Shown here piece after piece: positions 40,853-49,121 of a DNA stretch of 55,361 nucleotides. Position numbers and translations under genes: made by a program. Where the stretch lies: positions 1-55,361 of the IMG/VR virus record IMGVR_UViG_3300036781_000204; one strand, 5' to 3'. How positions within the stretch are numbered: position 1 is the first letter of the stretch; every line of letters begins with the position of its first letter. The stretch comes from a virus. Below the pieces are notes generated by a model. It was not told the origin of the DNA, did no database searches, and worked only from the letters and a program-made list of their open reading frames with translations.

Positions 40853-41702
40853 GATTCTGTCCTTTCCATTGTTTAAACTGTTCGCAAAACTGAGATACTG
40901 AGCAATAATTCTCGCAGCGCGGCCTCTCGGCAGGACGCACTTCGATTGAGTAAGCTGACGGACTGGCTTGGGACGCGATGAATTGGCCGGCATCCAGTTT
41001 TGTGGCGAGAACTCTGGACGCTTTCACATTTCCCTTCTTCATCACCGCGTATTTTTCCGGCCGCTCCCACATTTCGTCGGGGGCACATTGGGGAAGCAGT
41101 CCGTTCCGGGCAGCGATGTGTAGCGCCATCCGGTTGCTCATCCACAGCTCCGTCATGTTCTTTTCCCAGATGCGAACGGGCAGCACCCGAACCTGCGACT
41201 GGGGATATGATTTGTCGCGCGATGCTTCAGCCACACTCCAATCTCGGAAGATCGCTATGATTCTCAACTCCTTCACTTCGACACCATAGGCGTCAGCGAG
41301 ATATTTGTAGCAGTTGAGCTGCTGCTCCCACTCCGGCTTCACGCCGTCCCTCACCGCCCATAGTGAAGTGAATTTGTAATCGTCGATGGCTTTGTCGGGT
41401 TCGCAGTAATCGATCTGGCCGGAGATTTTCTTCCCCTGGAGCTCGACGATGCAGCGCTCCTCAACAATTCCTCCGTTCGATGATCGCCGGAGAACTTCGT
41501 GACCAGCGCTGCCCATGAGTTGCCACAACCGATCACTGGCGTCTTCCTCCAGTTCGTCTTTGTGGATTATTTCCAGCGCAGAGATGCGCGGTGGTTTGAC
41601 GAGCTCGGTGACGCTGAAGTCAGCGCCGCCTTTGTCGTAAACCGAGTGACTGACTGCCCGAACTAGCGGCTCGGGCAAACCGAATTTATTTGTGATTTTC
41701 AT
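40830..41702 (-). CDS. PD-(D/E)XK nuclease (RecB/Cas4-like)
   Basis: 290 residues. A GSAGHEVL segment at 64-71 includes the His of the Cas4/RecB motif, and the active site is visible as D98 in GQIDYCEP with D108-x-K110 in IDDYKFTS, the D...D-x-K core. The C-terminal end has CENYCSVSQFC, a cysteine cluster that could hold an iron-sulfur or zinc site. It would trim DNA ends for recombination. It is co-directed with a Rad52/Mgm101-type annealing protein, so it may supply the resection partner of that system. Confidence 0.8.
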   Translation of the reverse strand: MKITNKFGLPEPLVRAVSHSVYDKGGADFSVTELVKPPRISALEIIHKDELEEDASDRLWQLMGSAGHEVLRRSSNGGIVEERCIVELQGKKISGQIDYCEPDKAIDDYKFTSLWAVRDGVKPEWEQQLNCYKYLADAYGVEVKELRIIAIFRDWSVAEASRDKSYPQSQVRVLPVRIWEKNMTELWMSNRMALHIAARNGLLPQCAPDEMWERPEKYAVMKKGNVKASRVLATKLDAGQFIASQASPSAYSIEVRPAERPRCENYCSVSQFCEQFKQWKGQNHGQTTAV

Positions 41703-41992
41703 TCTTTTCCATTCTCAGGAACAATCCTAATTCCACCGCCCGGATAAATAGTCACCAGGAATACTCGACCGCTGAAGGTGGCGTGAATCTTGGCATATTT
41801 CGCATCGGCGTTGTAATTCACCCACTCGATTGGCAGGAATCCTCCACCGATGAGCTTTTCTTTAACGCTCACTGTCACCGCTCTAAGCCTCTCATTGCGT
41901 TCTTTTTTGAGGGCCTCTTTCTGGAGGATTTCAGCCTCCTTCGCCGCAGCCTTCTTCGCTGCACGCGACTTAAACCATTGTGTGATTTTCAT
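41699..41992 (-). CDS. Hypothetical protein
   Basis: 97 residues. The start is a long basic-Ala coiled coil (KSRAAKKAAAKEAEILQKEALKKERNE) and the end is a beta-rich IYPGGGIRIV. Not recognised. Its stop overlaps the nuclease start. Confidence 0.5.
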   Translation of the reverse strand: MKITQWFKSRAAKKAAAKEAEILQKEALKKERNERLRAVTVSVKEKLIGGGFLPIEWVNYNADAKYAKIHATFSGRVFLVTIYPGGGIRIVPENGKE

Positions 41993-42201
41993 TTGATAGG
42001 TTTTATTTTACTGACTTTCATGCCTGTGGTGGTCTGGGCCTCCTTAAGGCAGTGGTCGCAAGAAGGCAGTCGCTTTGGTTTCTCTCCAGGATTGGTGAAT
42101 TCAGCGGTCACTGTAGAATTTGATTTGCACTGATTCCACCCTGTCCCTCCAAGCTGGAAGGCTCCATACCTCCTCCAGCCCTCACATCTTATTTTTTTCA
42201 A
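41989..42201 (-). CDS. Hypothetical Cys-containing protein
   Basis: 70 residues with CDHC (near residue 48) and two other Cys in CEGW and QCK, so a small zinc-binding site is possible. Not recognised. Overlaps its neighbours at both ends (ATGA). Confidence 0.5.
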   Translation of the reverse strand: MKKIRCEGWRRYGAFQLGGTGWNQCKSNSTVTAEFTNPGEKPKRLPSCDHCLKEAQTTTGMKVSKIKPIK

Positions 42202-42590
42202 AACAGCACCTCCTGTGAAGTTTCGTCTCGATACATTCCACGTCCTCTTTCATACTCGTGCTGAAAGCTGACATCATTGCGGTCGCACCAGTGCATTAAG
42301 TCGTCCAGAAAGTCCGCAACCACATCCTCGATGTCGGTTCCGGTTCGGTCCATGAACGCTCTGAGTGCCAAGCCAGCCCATTCAGCCCTCTCATAGTTTC
42401 TGCCGTCAGGATTTGGCGGGAGTGGACCGTTTTTGAAGATGACTTTTTGATTCTCTGTCGGCTGACCCGCCAACTGGCGCATCAGATTAATCTCGTGACG
42501 AACCACTTCGTCAGGAGCGTTCAATCCGATCACGTCAATCAGCCGGGCAGCCCCGCTCTTGATCTTATCCATGTCGTCCATGCTTATCAT
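42198..42590 (-). CDS. Hypothetical protein
   Basis: 130 residues, helical and acidic at the end (VVADFLDDLMHWCD). Not recognised. The start at ATG 42590 is backed by the leader AAAGGACAG at 42594-42602; an internal Met is possible. Confidence 0.5.
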   Translation of the reverse strand: MISMDDMDKIKSGAARLIDVIGLNAPDEVVRHEINLMRQLAGQPTENQKVIFKNGPLPPNPDGRNYERAEWAGLALRAFMDRTGTDIEDVVADFLDDLMHWCDRNDVSFQHEYERGRGMYRDETSQEVLF

Positions 42591-42626
42591 TTTCTGTCCT
42601 TTGGTTTTTACAAGATGGGTATTGTT

Positions 42627-43535
42627 TTATTTATTCTTCAGTTCTTCCATAGTAAATACTATGCCAGCCACCTCACGGATTTTAGACACCGCGTTCCTGC
42701 ATGTCTTCAGCAGCCACTCGTAGTGCTCTTTATTTCCACGTATCTGCTCCACCTTTTTCTCATTGCAGTAAAAGAACAGTGCGCTCGAAAGCGCCAACAC
42801 GGTGCGTTGCTGATTGGCTGTCCCGCCTTCCAAATGTGTCGGCCTTTCAATGAACTTCTGGAACTGAAGCACTGGGCTGGTTTTGGGTAAATTGGCCAGC
42901 TCGTTAAACTCTGTGGCAAATAAGTCTGCCGTGTCGGGTTCGACAGTTCTTAGAAGCGCCAATGGAGCGAGTATCCTTCCAGAGTATTTCTGGGAAGGCG
43001 CGTGGTTGGCACCCAGTATTTCAATGAGGGAGACGAAGTGATTCTTCATAAGGTTCGCCACCGCCATTCCCTGTGGGTTGCTCATCGCTCGGTCGCCAAA
43101 ACTAGTCACCATTAGCGCGAGTATTCTAGAGGCGCTGGCTATGGAGGAACTATACATAAATCCGTTGATTCCTAGCTGCTCCCCCAATGCCCGCTTACGA
43201 CCAATATCAAAGGTATCTATGGTTTTAAGGCTTTTGTTCACGTTCTCTGGAAGGTCCCACAGGACAATCATTGAGATCGTCACACCACTCCTAACTACAG
43301 CCGCTAAGCGATGTTGGCCGTCGAGTAGATTGCCATCAACGTCAAATGAGATGCCTTGGCCTGTCAGGGACCAATTTCCACCTTTCATATCCATTGCATA
43401 AATTTTAACCGTTCGTTCGTTCAATAGTCGTTGACGGAACTTCCCGTCCACTTGAGACCTTGAATGCTTTTCCAGTATTTCCATTGCCCATTCGGGTGTA
43501 ACCTGACGTATTTCCGATCTTGGTTTGCTGCTCAT
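42627..43535 (-). CDS. ParB-related nuclease-domain protein
   Basis: 302 residues from ATG 43535, which has a related leader (AAAGGGACAAT). The ParB/sulfiredoxin-type motif is VDGNLLDGQHRLAAVVRSG at about 67-85, the D-G-Q-H-R core used for CTP/nucleotide binding and DNA clamp loading in ParB proteins. The C-terminus is helical and lacks a known DNA-binding domain that I can name. PRTRC cassettes include a ParB-related gene, so this protein may belong with the E1/E2-type genes 2 kb upstream. It could also be the binder of the five genome-wide palindromes, which is untested. Confidence 0.7.
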   Translation of the reverse strand: MSSKPRSEIRQVTPEWAMEILEKHSRSQVDGKFRQRLLNERTVKIYAMDMKGGNWSLTGQGISFDVDGNLLDGQHRLAAVVRSGVTISMIVLWDLPENVNKSLKTIDTFDIGRKRALGEQLGINGFMYSSSIASASRILALMVTSFGDRAMSNPQGMAVANLMKNHFVSLIEILGANHAPSQKYSGRILAPLALLRTVEPDTADLFATEFNELANLPKTSPVLQFQKFIERPTHLEGGTANQQRTVLALSSALFFYCNEKKVEQIRGNKEHYEWLLKTCRNAVSKIREVAGIVFTMEELKNK

Positions 43536-43573
43536 AATTGTCCCTTTTTTGGTTTTTGGTTTTAATTTCCGGC

Positions 43574-44734
43574 TCAAAAATCGTAGTGATCTTCGGCTGC
43601 ATCCAGTGCAAGCCGGAAGTTCTTCATGAGTTCAATTTCAGCGTCCGGCTTACGCACGCCGTTGTAGCTCTCCTCGACTTCGTAATTCTTCACCCATCCG
43701 TAGAGCTTCTTTTTATCTAGCTCTCCGATGGGTGTTCCCTGCTGGGCACCGAATGGAACGCAAACAGCCTTCCACCAGAGCACGTCCGGCTGACGGTCGC
43801 CATCCATGAACGCCTTCAGCTCCGCCATGATCGAGTCATACTGCTTTTTGACCGTCGGCACGTATTGGTTCGGCAGGTCTTCCAAGGCCTGCGTGTCGGT
43901 TAGCCACCCATTCGCCGTGAAGTATTGCATGGCAGATGTCCTGTAATCGGACAGAGCGGCGAGGAACCGGAACCGCTGATCTTTGTCCGCCTGCGCCGGG
44001 GGTGCCATTTGGGGCGCAACATCCTCAGTTCTGGCCGCTGGCCTTGAAGCGGGCTGGGGGGCTGGCGCTGCGTTTGGACGCTGGGTGGTGTCTTGAGACC
44101 CTCCAGACCGTCCTGGGGCATTGCGTGGACTTCGGCGCCTCTCGCTTTCCCGTTCCCACCACCCGGCACACCAGTCTTTTTTCCACGCTTGGAGTCCAAT
44201 TCCGAGTTCCTTGGCACACCGACGTAGGGCGGCAGTTTTTGCCCCCTCCACGGCGTCACCATAATTCTGGGTCTGGTTTTTCTTGTAGTAAACCATGTCG
44301 CCGACGGCCTCTGCCACAAAACAGCCGCGGACGAGCAACATTGCTTCGACGTAAATTCGGGTTGCGTCATCTCCGGTGGATGTTTTGAAGTCCTCACCCC
44401 ATCGGCTGCGGGGAACGATTGCCCACTGGCCCAAGCCGAACACGTTGTTCAACCGATCACGCAAAAAAGCGTGTTCGATGTAGATCAGGTTTTCTTTTCC
44501 GCCGGCTCCCGGCTTGAACGCTTCATCCGGAAAGTCGGCCTTCAGCGCCGCGCATTCTTCCGGGGTTAGGTTCAACATGCTCGCGCGCTCATACGCCTTC
44601 AGCGTCAGATTGGCCACTGCGTCCACGCGAGCCTGGGCCGGCGTCGTGGGGGCTGCGGGTGCTGGCGGTGGAAGGGCTGGGTCGCGGAGCTGCACTGCGG
44701 ACGATTCAACTGGGATTGCATCTTGTTCGTTCAT
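43574..44734 (-). CDS. Single-strand annealing protein (Rad52/Mgm101-like)
   Basis: 386 residues from ATG 44734. After a Pro/Ala-rich start, the annealing core is LIYIEHAFLRDRLNNVFGLGQW and DMVYYKKNQTQNYGDAVEGAKTAALRRCAKELGIGLQAWK, which resembles the Mgm101/Rad52-type fold with a basic helix for ssDNA. A Pro/Ala linker and a helical end follow. It would anneal single strands during phage recombination. The PD-(D/E)XK nuclease lies further down the same operon, so the pair fits a classic exonuclease plus annealase set. Confidence 0.75.
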   Translation of the reverse strand: MNEQDAIPVESSAVQLRDPALPPPAPAAPTTPAQARVDAVANLTLKAYERASMLNLTPEECAALKADFPDEAFKPGAGGKENLIYIEHAFLRDRLNNVFGLGQWAIVPRSRWGEDFKTSTGDDATRIYVEAMLLVRGCFVAEAVGDMVYYKKNQTQNYGDAVEGAKTAALRRCAKELGIGLQAWKKDWCAGWWERESERRRSPRNAPGRSGGSQDTTQRPNAAPAPQPASRPAARTEDVAPQMAPPAQADKDQRFRFLAALSDYRTSAMQYFTANGWLTDTQALEDLPNQYVPTVKKQYDSIMAELKAFMDGDRQPDVLWWKAVCVPFGAQQGTPIGELDKKKLYGWVKNYEVEESYNGVRKPDAEIELMKNFRLALDAAEDHYDF

Positions 44735-45114
44735 TTTGTTTTGTGTGTTTCGGCGTGGTGGTATTTGCAGAGCCACGTCACTTGAAGTGGTTTGGAATAA
44801 TCGTCATGGTGCGCCTCCACTATTGGATTGCCACACTCCTGACATGGGGATTTAGAAAGAGTGCCGTTTCTTGCAGCGTCTCTCGCGATACGGCGGGCGC
44901 GCATCTTCACTCGGAGTGATGGCGTGCGCCAATATCGTGAGAAATTCCGCAGTTCTCTTGCTCTGTTTTCGGGGCGGGAACGCCAGCGCCTTTTATTTCG
45001 TCTGGAGTGCGCCTTGGTCTTTGGGGAGCTCTTGGAATTTTTGAGCGGCCGGCCTTCGATTTTTCTCCTGATTCGATACTCTTTGGCGTAGGCACGTCTC
45101 TGTTCGACTGTCAT
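44731..45114 (-). CDS. HNH-like endonuclease, phage type
   Basis: 127 residues. A basic N-terminus (RRNKRRWRSRPENRARELRN) precedes CQECGNPIVEAHHDDYSKPLQVTWLCKYHH, a zinc pair followed by an HHDDY active-site strand and a WLC..HH end, typical of a recurrent small phage HNH protein. Unlike the other HNH genes it may have been co-opted as a phage function. Its stop overlaps the annealing protein's start. Confidence 0.8.
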   Translation of the reverse strand: MTVEQRRAYAKEYRIRRKIEGRPLKNSKSSPKTKAHSRRNKRRWRSRPENRARELRNFSRYWRTPSLRVKMRARRIARDAARNGTLSKSPCQECGNPIVEAHHDDYSKPLQVTWLCKYHHAETHKTK

Positions 45115-45264
45115 ATCACAATGAAATTAAGCGGGGTTGCGAGTTTTCGGGCGGGACAGAACGCCTCATGCCACGTAAGTAGCAACATGATTCTCGCAAC
45201 CCCAGATTTGTTAATTCCTAAACCGTAGTGTCTCTTTCGATTGGAACATTATCACGTTCGTCAA
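45115..45264. promoter_or_regulatory. Intergenic gap with 11-bp inverted repeat
   Basis: An exact 11-bp inverted repeat pairs GGGGTTGCGAG (45133-45143) with CTCGCAACCCC (45193-45203), 49 bases apart. The half-site GGTTGCG is the right half of the genome-wide palindrome with its central base, and CGCAACC is its complement, so the gap carries two outward-facing half-sites. It could be a hairpin, an operator or a site for the same protein. A 25-codon reading frame (45111-45188) overlapping the HNH start exists but is not credible as a gene on its own. Confidence 0.5.
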
Positions 45265-46371
45265 TCACCCCCCACCGTAACCGCTCCAGTCCGGGTCTCC
45301 CGGCATGGATTCAGTTGAGGGAGCGTCGGTGATTGAGGGTTTATCTCCAGCTCCGATAGCCTTTGGAGCTGGTATCGACTGCTCCTCAAACTCGGCTGCG
45401 ATAATCTCACTCGCGAAATTCGGCATCTCGCGTTCCAAGTCATCCACATCGCACTTATGATGCAGGCAAGCCTTGAGAATAACTTCGTGAGCCCCCAGGG
45501 AAAGGTCGTTCATGGCATCCTGAACTTCCTCGAGCTCGAATTGAGAATGCTTGATCTCGAAGACTATCTCCTTCCACGCCGCCCGCGCCCTCTGCCATAG
45601 TGGAACTGTCTCGGACGAAAACGTCGAGTGAGTGTTTGAATTGGAGTGATAGTCGGGAAACATGCTTGGCGAGGCCGACACCTCCGGTTTCTTGATCTCG
45701 ATCATGTTCAATTTCCAGATCTCGGGAAATGGAACCGTCGATGGTTCGCACATCTGACGACGTGCCGTGATGCTGCGAATGTCTTTCGGAAGGAACTTTT
45801 GGAACTGCACCGGACACTCGGCCATGATGTCGCCAGTATCCCAGAACCAGCTCAGGTCCGGCTCGAAGCACAGCCCCTTTCGATAGAATCGCGCATGAAT
45901 GTCGTGCAGCTTCTCATCCATCTTTCCCACGGTGATGTGGATTCCATCCTGACCTTTTTCATTTTCCAAATCCACGCCGGACTGGAATGCGCTCATTGAG
46001 CAATGGTGATGAACCGTGCCGAAGTAAAGCCACGTCGCATCGAACTGCTCGCGTTGCTTTTTCGACTCATCGTTCACGACTTCACGTGCCGACATTCCGC
46101 TCTTGGCTTCCTGGGGATATGCCCACGCAGCCCACGTCTGCTCCTGCACGTTGACGTAGAGGCGAACTTGCGACTCGCTTTTGTAGGTATCGTAAGTCCA
46201 TTTGAAGAACGCCAGAACTCGCTGCCATTCCTCTTTTGGTATATTCGGCCCCACCCATGTCAGAGATGCCGACGTTTTCTCGATCTTGTGCTCGAACGAG
46301 CACTCGAATAGTCCATCGATCTCCTCCGACTCGGAGATGACCTTCTTATTTTTATCATGTTTCATTTTCAC
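45265..46371 (-). CDS. JAMM/JAB metalloprotease (PRTRC-A/DUB-like)
   Basis: 368 residues. The JAMM zinc motif HxH-x7-SxxD is exact: H122 and H124 in GTVHHHC, then S132 and D135 in FQSGVD. A catalytic Glu upstream cannot be fixed by eye. JAMM enzymes cut isopeptide bonds of ubiquitin-like proteins or process their precursors. The C-terminal half is helical with no named domain. It stands last in the block with E1-, E2- and ubiquitin-like genes. The start is GTG 46371 with leader AAAGGACAG; an ATG at 46365 would be just as reasonable. Confidence 0.85.
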   Translation of the reverse strand: MKMKHDKNKKVISESEEIDGLFECSFEHKIEKTSASLTWVGPNIPKEEWQRVLAFFKWTYDTYKSESQVRLYVNVQEQTWAAWAYPQEAKSGMSAREVVNDESKKQREQFDATWLYFGTVHHHCSMSAFQSGVDLENEKGQDGIHITVGKMDEKLHDIHARFYRKGLCFEPDLSWFWDTGDIMAECPVQFQKFLPKDIRSITARRQMCEPSTVPFPEIWKLNMIEIKKPEVSASPSMFPDYHSNSNTHSTFSSETVPLWQRARAAWKEIVFEIKHSQFELEEVQDAMNDLSLGAHEVILKACLHHKCDVDDLEREMPNFASEIIAAEFEEQSIPAPKAIGAGDKPSITDAPSTESMPGDPDWSGYGGG

Positions 46372-46411
46372 TGAGTCTGTCCTTTCTTTTTGTTTTGGTT
46401 TTTTAATCGCC

Positions 46412-47275
46412 CTAACCTTCCGAATCCAACCGAGAAGTGGTTCCCGGAGAAATCCTGTCCAGAAGAACTCTCAAGTTTGCCTTAACCTCGCGCTGGTTCC
46501 AGCTCCAATTGAATTCGTCATTGTCACTGGCTTCGTGGTTTGAGTATTCATAGCCCCCGTCGATTTGATCTGGCTCAGGAACGGCAATCCAGCTAACATT
46601 ATTGCTAATACTGTCATCCATGAGATCACGAATGCTATCCATGAAATCCTCCCAAGTATCGGACTCATCTGCTTCTCGGATGATGTCCTGCTCCGTTAGT
46701 TCCACACTTCCGGAACCTCTCATCACTACCGAGTAATCAGCCGTTCCTGACTCGGGTTGGGCCGCCTCAAACGAGATGCTTAAATAGGACGGTCTCGGCG
46801 CTACGCTGACCGGACGTGGGCTTGCTGGGGCTGGCGACGGCCAACCTGGAAGCTCTGGTGGGTCGTAGTTAAACTCAATCCATTTCTTGATCTGTGCATA
46901 TGACACACAGTCATCGGGGATTGTGATGTTGAGGTGAGCCAGAATCACGGCGCGAACCGTGTTGTTCTGGGGAGCCACCTTTATGAGGTTGATGACGCTG
47001 GTCGGAAGCACTCTGTCAATCGTGCATTTCTGAACCTGCGCGACCACCGCAGGATTCGCGGCCGGGTCTTCCTTTGGAAGTTCCGGCGGTGGTGATGCGC
47101 CAGGGTCAGAGTTCACGATATTGTCGATTCGAGTGATGGTCTCCGACACCTGTTCGGCGAGAGACCGTGCGAGCGACAAGTCACCATTGTCCGGTGGTGG
47201 CAGGGGGTCGGGAGTATATATATTCGTAATAGGCTCCGGGGGCTCATCCTCCCAATTATCAAACTCGTTACTCAT
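46412..47275 (-). CDS. Unrecognised protein of the ubiquitin-like cassette
   Basis: 287 residues. The first 75 residues are acidic and Pro-rich (YTPDPLPPPDNGD), then a helical part (VINLIKVAPQNNTVRAVILAHL), a Pro-rich linker and an acidic C-terminus with DTWEDFMDSIRDLMDD. No zinc or catalytic residues are visible. It sits between JAMM and E1, overlaps the E1 stop by 8 bp, and has the AAAGGACAG leader inside E1. It could be a target, adaptor or inhibitor of the pathway; I cannot tell. Confidence 0.5.
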   Translation of the reverse strand: MSNEFDNWEDEPPEPITNIYTPDPLPPPDNGDLSLARSLAEQVSETITRIDNIVNSDPGASPPPELPKEDPAANPAVVAQVQKCTIDRVLPTSVINLIKVAPQNNTVRAVILAHLNITIPDDCVSYAQIKKWIEFNYDPPELPGWPSPAPASPRPVSVAPRPSYLSISFEAAQPESGTADYSVVMRGSGSVELTEQDIIREADESDTWEDFMDSIRDLMDDSISNNVSWIAVPEPDQIDGGYEYSNHEASDNDEFNWSWNQREVKANLRVLLDRISPGTTSRLDSEG

Positions 47276-47984
47276 CTTGCTGTCCTTTCATTTCGGTTTC
47301 TGGTTCGGTTGTTTTAAGGGCGTCGGAGATTTTGAATGTCTCCAGCTTGGTCATGTTCGCCACGAGGCGATACGGCAGGCTGCCTCTGGTCTTTTCGCTG
47401 AACTTGTCAGCCTTCAAATGCCAGAGCGCAAACAGATGACCGGCCAGTGAAGCGGCCAGCGAATTACTCGTGACGAGCTGAAGGTTCGCCTTCTGAGCCT
47501 CGCCGGTGCAACCGGCCGACCGGGATCTCGGGTCGCCACTATGGTCAGTGAGGATGTCGGGGAAGTAAACCCTCGGGTCGATCTTTGTCTCCTTCCACGC
47601 AGACTCGTAGTAATACGCCTCCGCGGAGTGAGTCTCGTTCGCCGCGAAGATGGCGCGACACTCGTGACGGTCACACTCACCGAGCGCAGCTCGACGAGCG
47701 GCGTGATTGTCCACGCAGACGATTATCCAATCGCTTTGGCGGAACTCCAGCAGTCCCTCACAAAACCATTCCGGTCTTGATTGGCACTGGTAGCGTTCAG
47801 CGAGTGCATCGGCCTTGTTCCGACCCACATCCTTTTGATTGAACAACTGACGGTCGAGGTTTTTGCTCTCGAGCGTGTCGCCGTCGATCATGGTGATGAG
47901 TTTCGGTGAAGTGAGCAGCGTGAGAGCTGGCACCAACCAGGAGCCAACGCCTCCGCATCCAATGATATAGATATTTCCTTTCAT
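47268..47984 (-). CDS. ThiF/E1-like activating enzyme
   Basis: 238 residues. The Rossmann start IYIIGCGGVGSWLVP (G9, G11, G12, G14), D34/D36 in MIDGDTLE, N42, R45 and K57 (DRQLF, DVGRNKAD) and D92 in CVDNHAARRA are the adenylate-forming core of ThiF/MoeB/E1 enzymes. A candidate thioester Cys is C159 in AGCTGEA. It would adenylate the C-terminus of the ubiquitin-like protein and pass it on. The size matches prokaryotic E1-like proteins rather than MoeB with a rhodanese. It is coupled to both neighbours by overlapping codons. Confidence 0.88.
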   Translation of the reverse strand: MKGNIYIIGCGGVGSWLVPALTLLTSPKLITMIDGDTLESKNLDRQLFNQKDVGRNKADALAERYQCQSRPEWFCEGLLEFRQSDWIIVCVDNHAARRAALGECDRHECRAIFAANETHSAEAYYYESAWKETKIDPRVYFPDILTDHSGDPRSRSAGCTGEAQKANLQLVTSNSLAASLAGHLFALWHLKADKFSEKTRGSLPYRLVANMTKLETFKISDALKTTEPETEMKGQQDE

Positions 47985-48316
47985 ACGATTATTTGTGTGT
48001 CCCGATTTCGTTGAAGGACGCCGACGATTGTCACGGCCGGATTCGGCTTAGTGAGATCGCTGTTCATCCTTTCTCTAGTGCGATAAATGATGGCATCGAA
48101 CAATTCCAGATCGTGCATTGATATGTATTGAGTCCTTACCGATGTAGACATTATGAGAAGGACGGCCGTGGCCGTGTGTCCAAAGACAACCCTCCCTATC
48201 TCGTCTTGGATTTGAAGTATTCCTGATTTCAAGGAATCCTCAATGGCAGTCCGATTATCAATTCGATAGACGGCACTATTAAGCGCCTCCACCAGTTCTG
48301 GATTTGGTTGGCTCAT
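47981..48316 (-). CDS. Hypothetical protein of the ubiquitin-like cassette
   Basis: 111 residues, helical and beta mixed (EDSLKSGILQIQDEIGRVVFGHTATAVLLIM). Not recognised. It overlaps the E1 start and the E2 stop by four bases each, so it is translated as part of the cassette and may be a small structural or regulatory subunit. Confidence 0.5.
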   Translation of the reverse strand: MSQPNPELVEALNSAVYRIDNRTAIEDSLKSGILQIQDEIGRVVFGHTATAVLLIMSTSVRTQYISMHDLELFDAIIYRTRERMNSDLTKPNPAVTIVGVLQRNRDTQIIV

Positions 48317-49050
48317 AGCACGATGTATTTAAGGATTGCGGTTGATACCTTATTACAAAGTCTCCACCATTCACCTTCGATTGGCAGAGTTTGAAATCCA
48401 TCTTTGAGAGGCTTGAAGTGGAAGAATTTGGAAGTGATTCCGTTGTCGTCTCCGTAATACAAATCCGTGTTATACGGCGCGCTGCGGAACTGGGCGATGG
48501 CCTTCTCCACCGACTCAAACGCGGTTGGAGAGACTGAGCTGTATTCCCCGTTGCAAATCTCACCCGTGTCATAGATGTTCGCCATCGGCATCCGGTAGGC
48601 GTTTCCATCTTTGCTGAAGGCGAATAGATACTGCTTCAGCACTCGAGCCCCGCTAGGTCCCGATGCAACGTGAGCGACGAATCGAATCAGTGGAGTGTCG
48701 CGGCCAGCCAGGGCTTGCTCAACATTCCATGCAATCGACAATTTCGGGTCCGACTTCGCGAACGTGGGAACCAGTTGGGCGTCCTCGCCTTCACCGGAAG
48801 CCTTGAACGTGCTTTTGAAGACGATCTCCGCCAGCGGAATCGTCCAGTATTGTGTGCTATCCTTCGGGTCGATGGACACATTCACCACGCCACACCCAGG
48901 CATCGTGAACATATTCTTGACCTTTAATATCGCACCGGATGAGAACGCTTTTCCAAGCGCTTCTCCAGGGTCGATTTCGTCCTCCGTGACGGAGCGACGA
49001 ACCATTCTACCGTCGGCGCTGATCGCCCATTCTGCTTTTACAATTGGCAT
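48313..49050 (-). CDS. E2-like protein (PRTRC-B / Prok-E2_D type)
   Basis: 245 residues. The C-terminal part has YRMPMANIYDTGEICNGEY, the asparagine-tyrosine and G-x-I-C-x-G arrangement of PRTRC protein B and the prokaryotic E2 family D, with C166 as the candidate thioester Cys. A helix-rich and beta part follows with the SVEKAIAQFRSAPYNTDL segment typical of the family. It would receive the ubiquitin-like protein from E1 and conjugate it. Leader AAAGGACAG sits at 49054-49062, after a stem-loop that separates it from the ubiquitin-like gene. Confidence 0.75.
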   Translation of the reverse strand: MPIVKAEWAISADGRMVRRSVTEDEIDPGEALGKAFSSGAILKVKNMFTMPGCGVVNVSIDPKDSTQYWTIPLAEIVFKSTFKASGEGEDAQLVPTFAKSDPKLSIAWNVEQALAGRDTPLIRFVAHVASGPSGARVLKQYLFAFSKDGNAYRMPMANIYDTGEICNGEYSSVSPTAFESVEKAIAQFRSAPYNTDLYYGDDNGITSKFFHFKPLKDGFQTLPIEGEWWRLCNKVSTAILKYIVL

Positions 49051-49070
49051 AATCTGTCCTTTTTAAATGG

Positions 49071-49104
49071 AAAAACCGGCCGCAAGGTTTCGCCCCACGG
49101 CCGG
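49071..49104 (-). terminator. Stem-loop between ubiquitin-like and E2-like genes
   Basis: CCGGCCG (49076-49082) pairs with CGGCCGG (49098-49104), a 7-bp GC-only stem with a 15-base loop. On the leftward transcript it is followed by five U. It could partly terminate the mRNA so that the ubiquitin-like protein is made in excess over its enzymes, or act as a stability or processing hairpin. Other gaps of this operon also hold hairpins but without a T-run, so partial termination here is possible but unproven. Confidence 0.55.
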
Positions 49105-49121
49105 AGTTATTTTTGTTTTCG

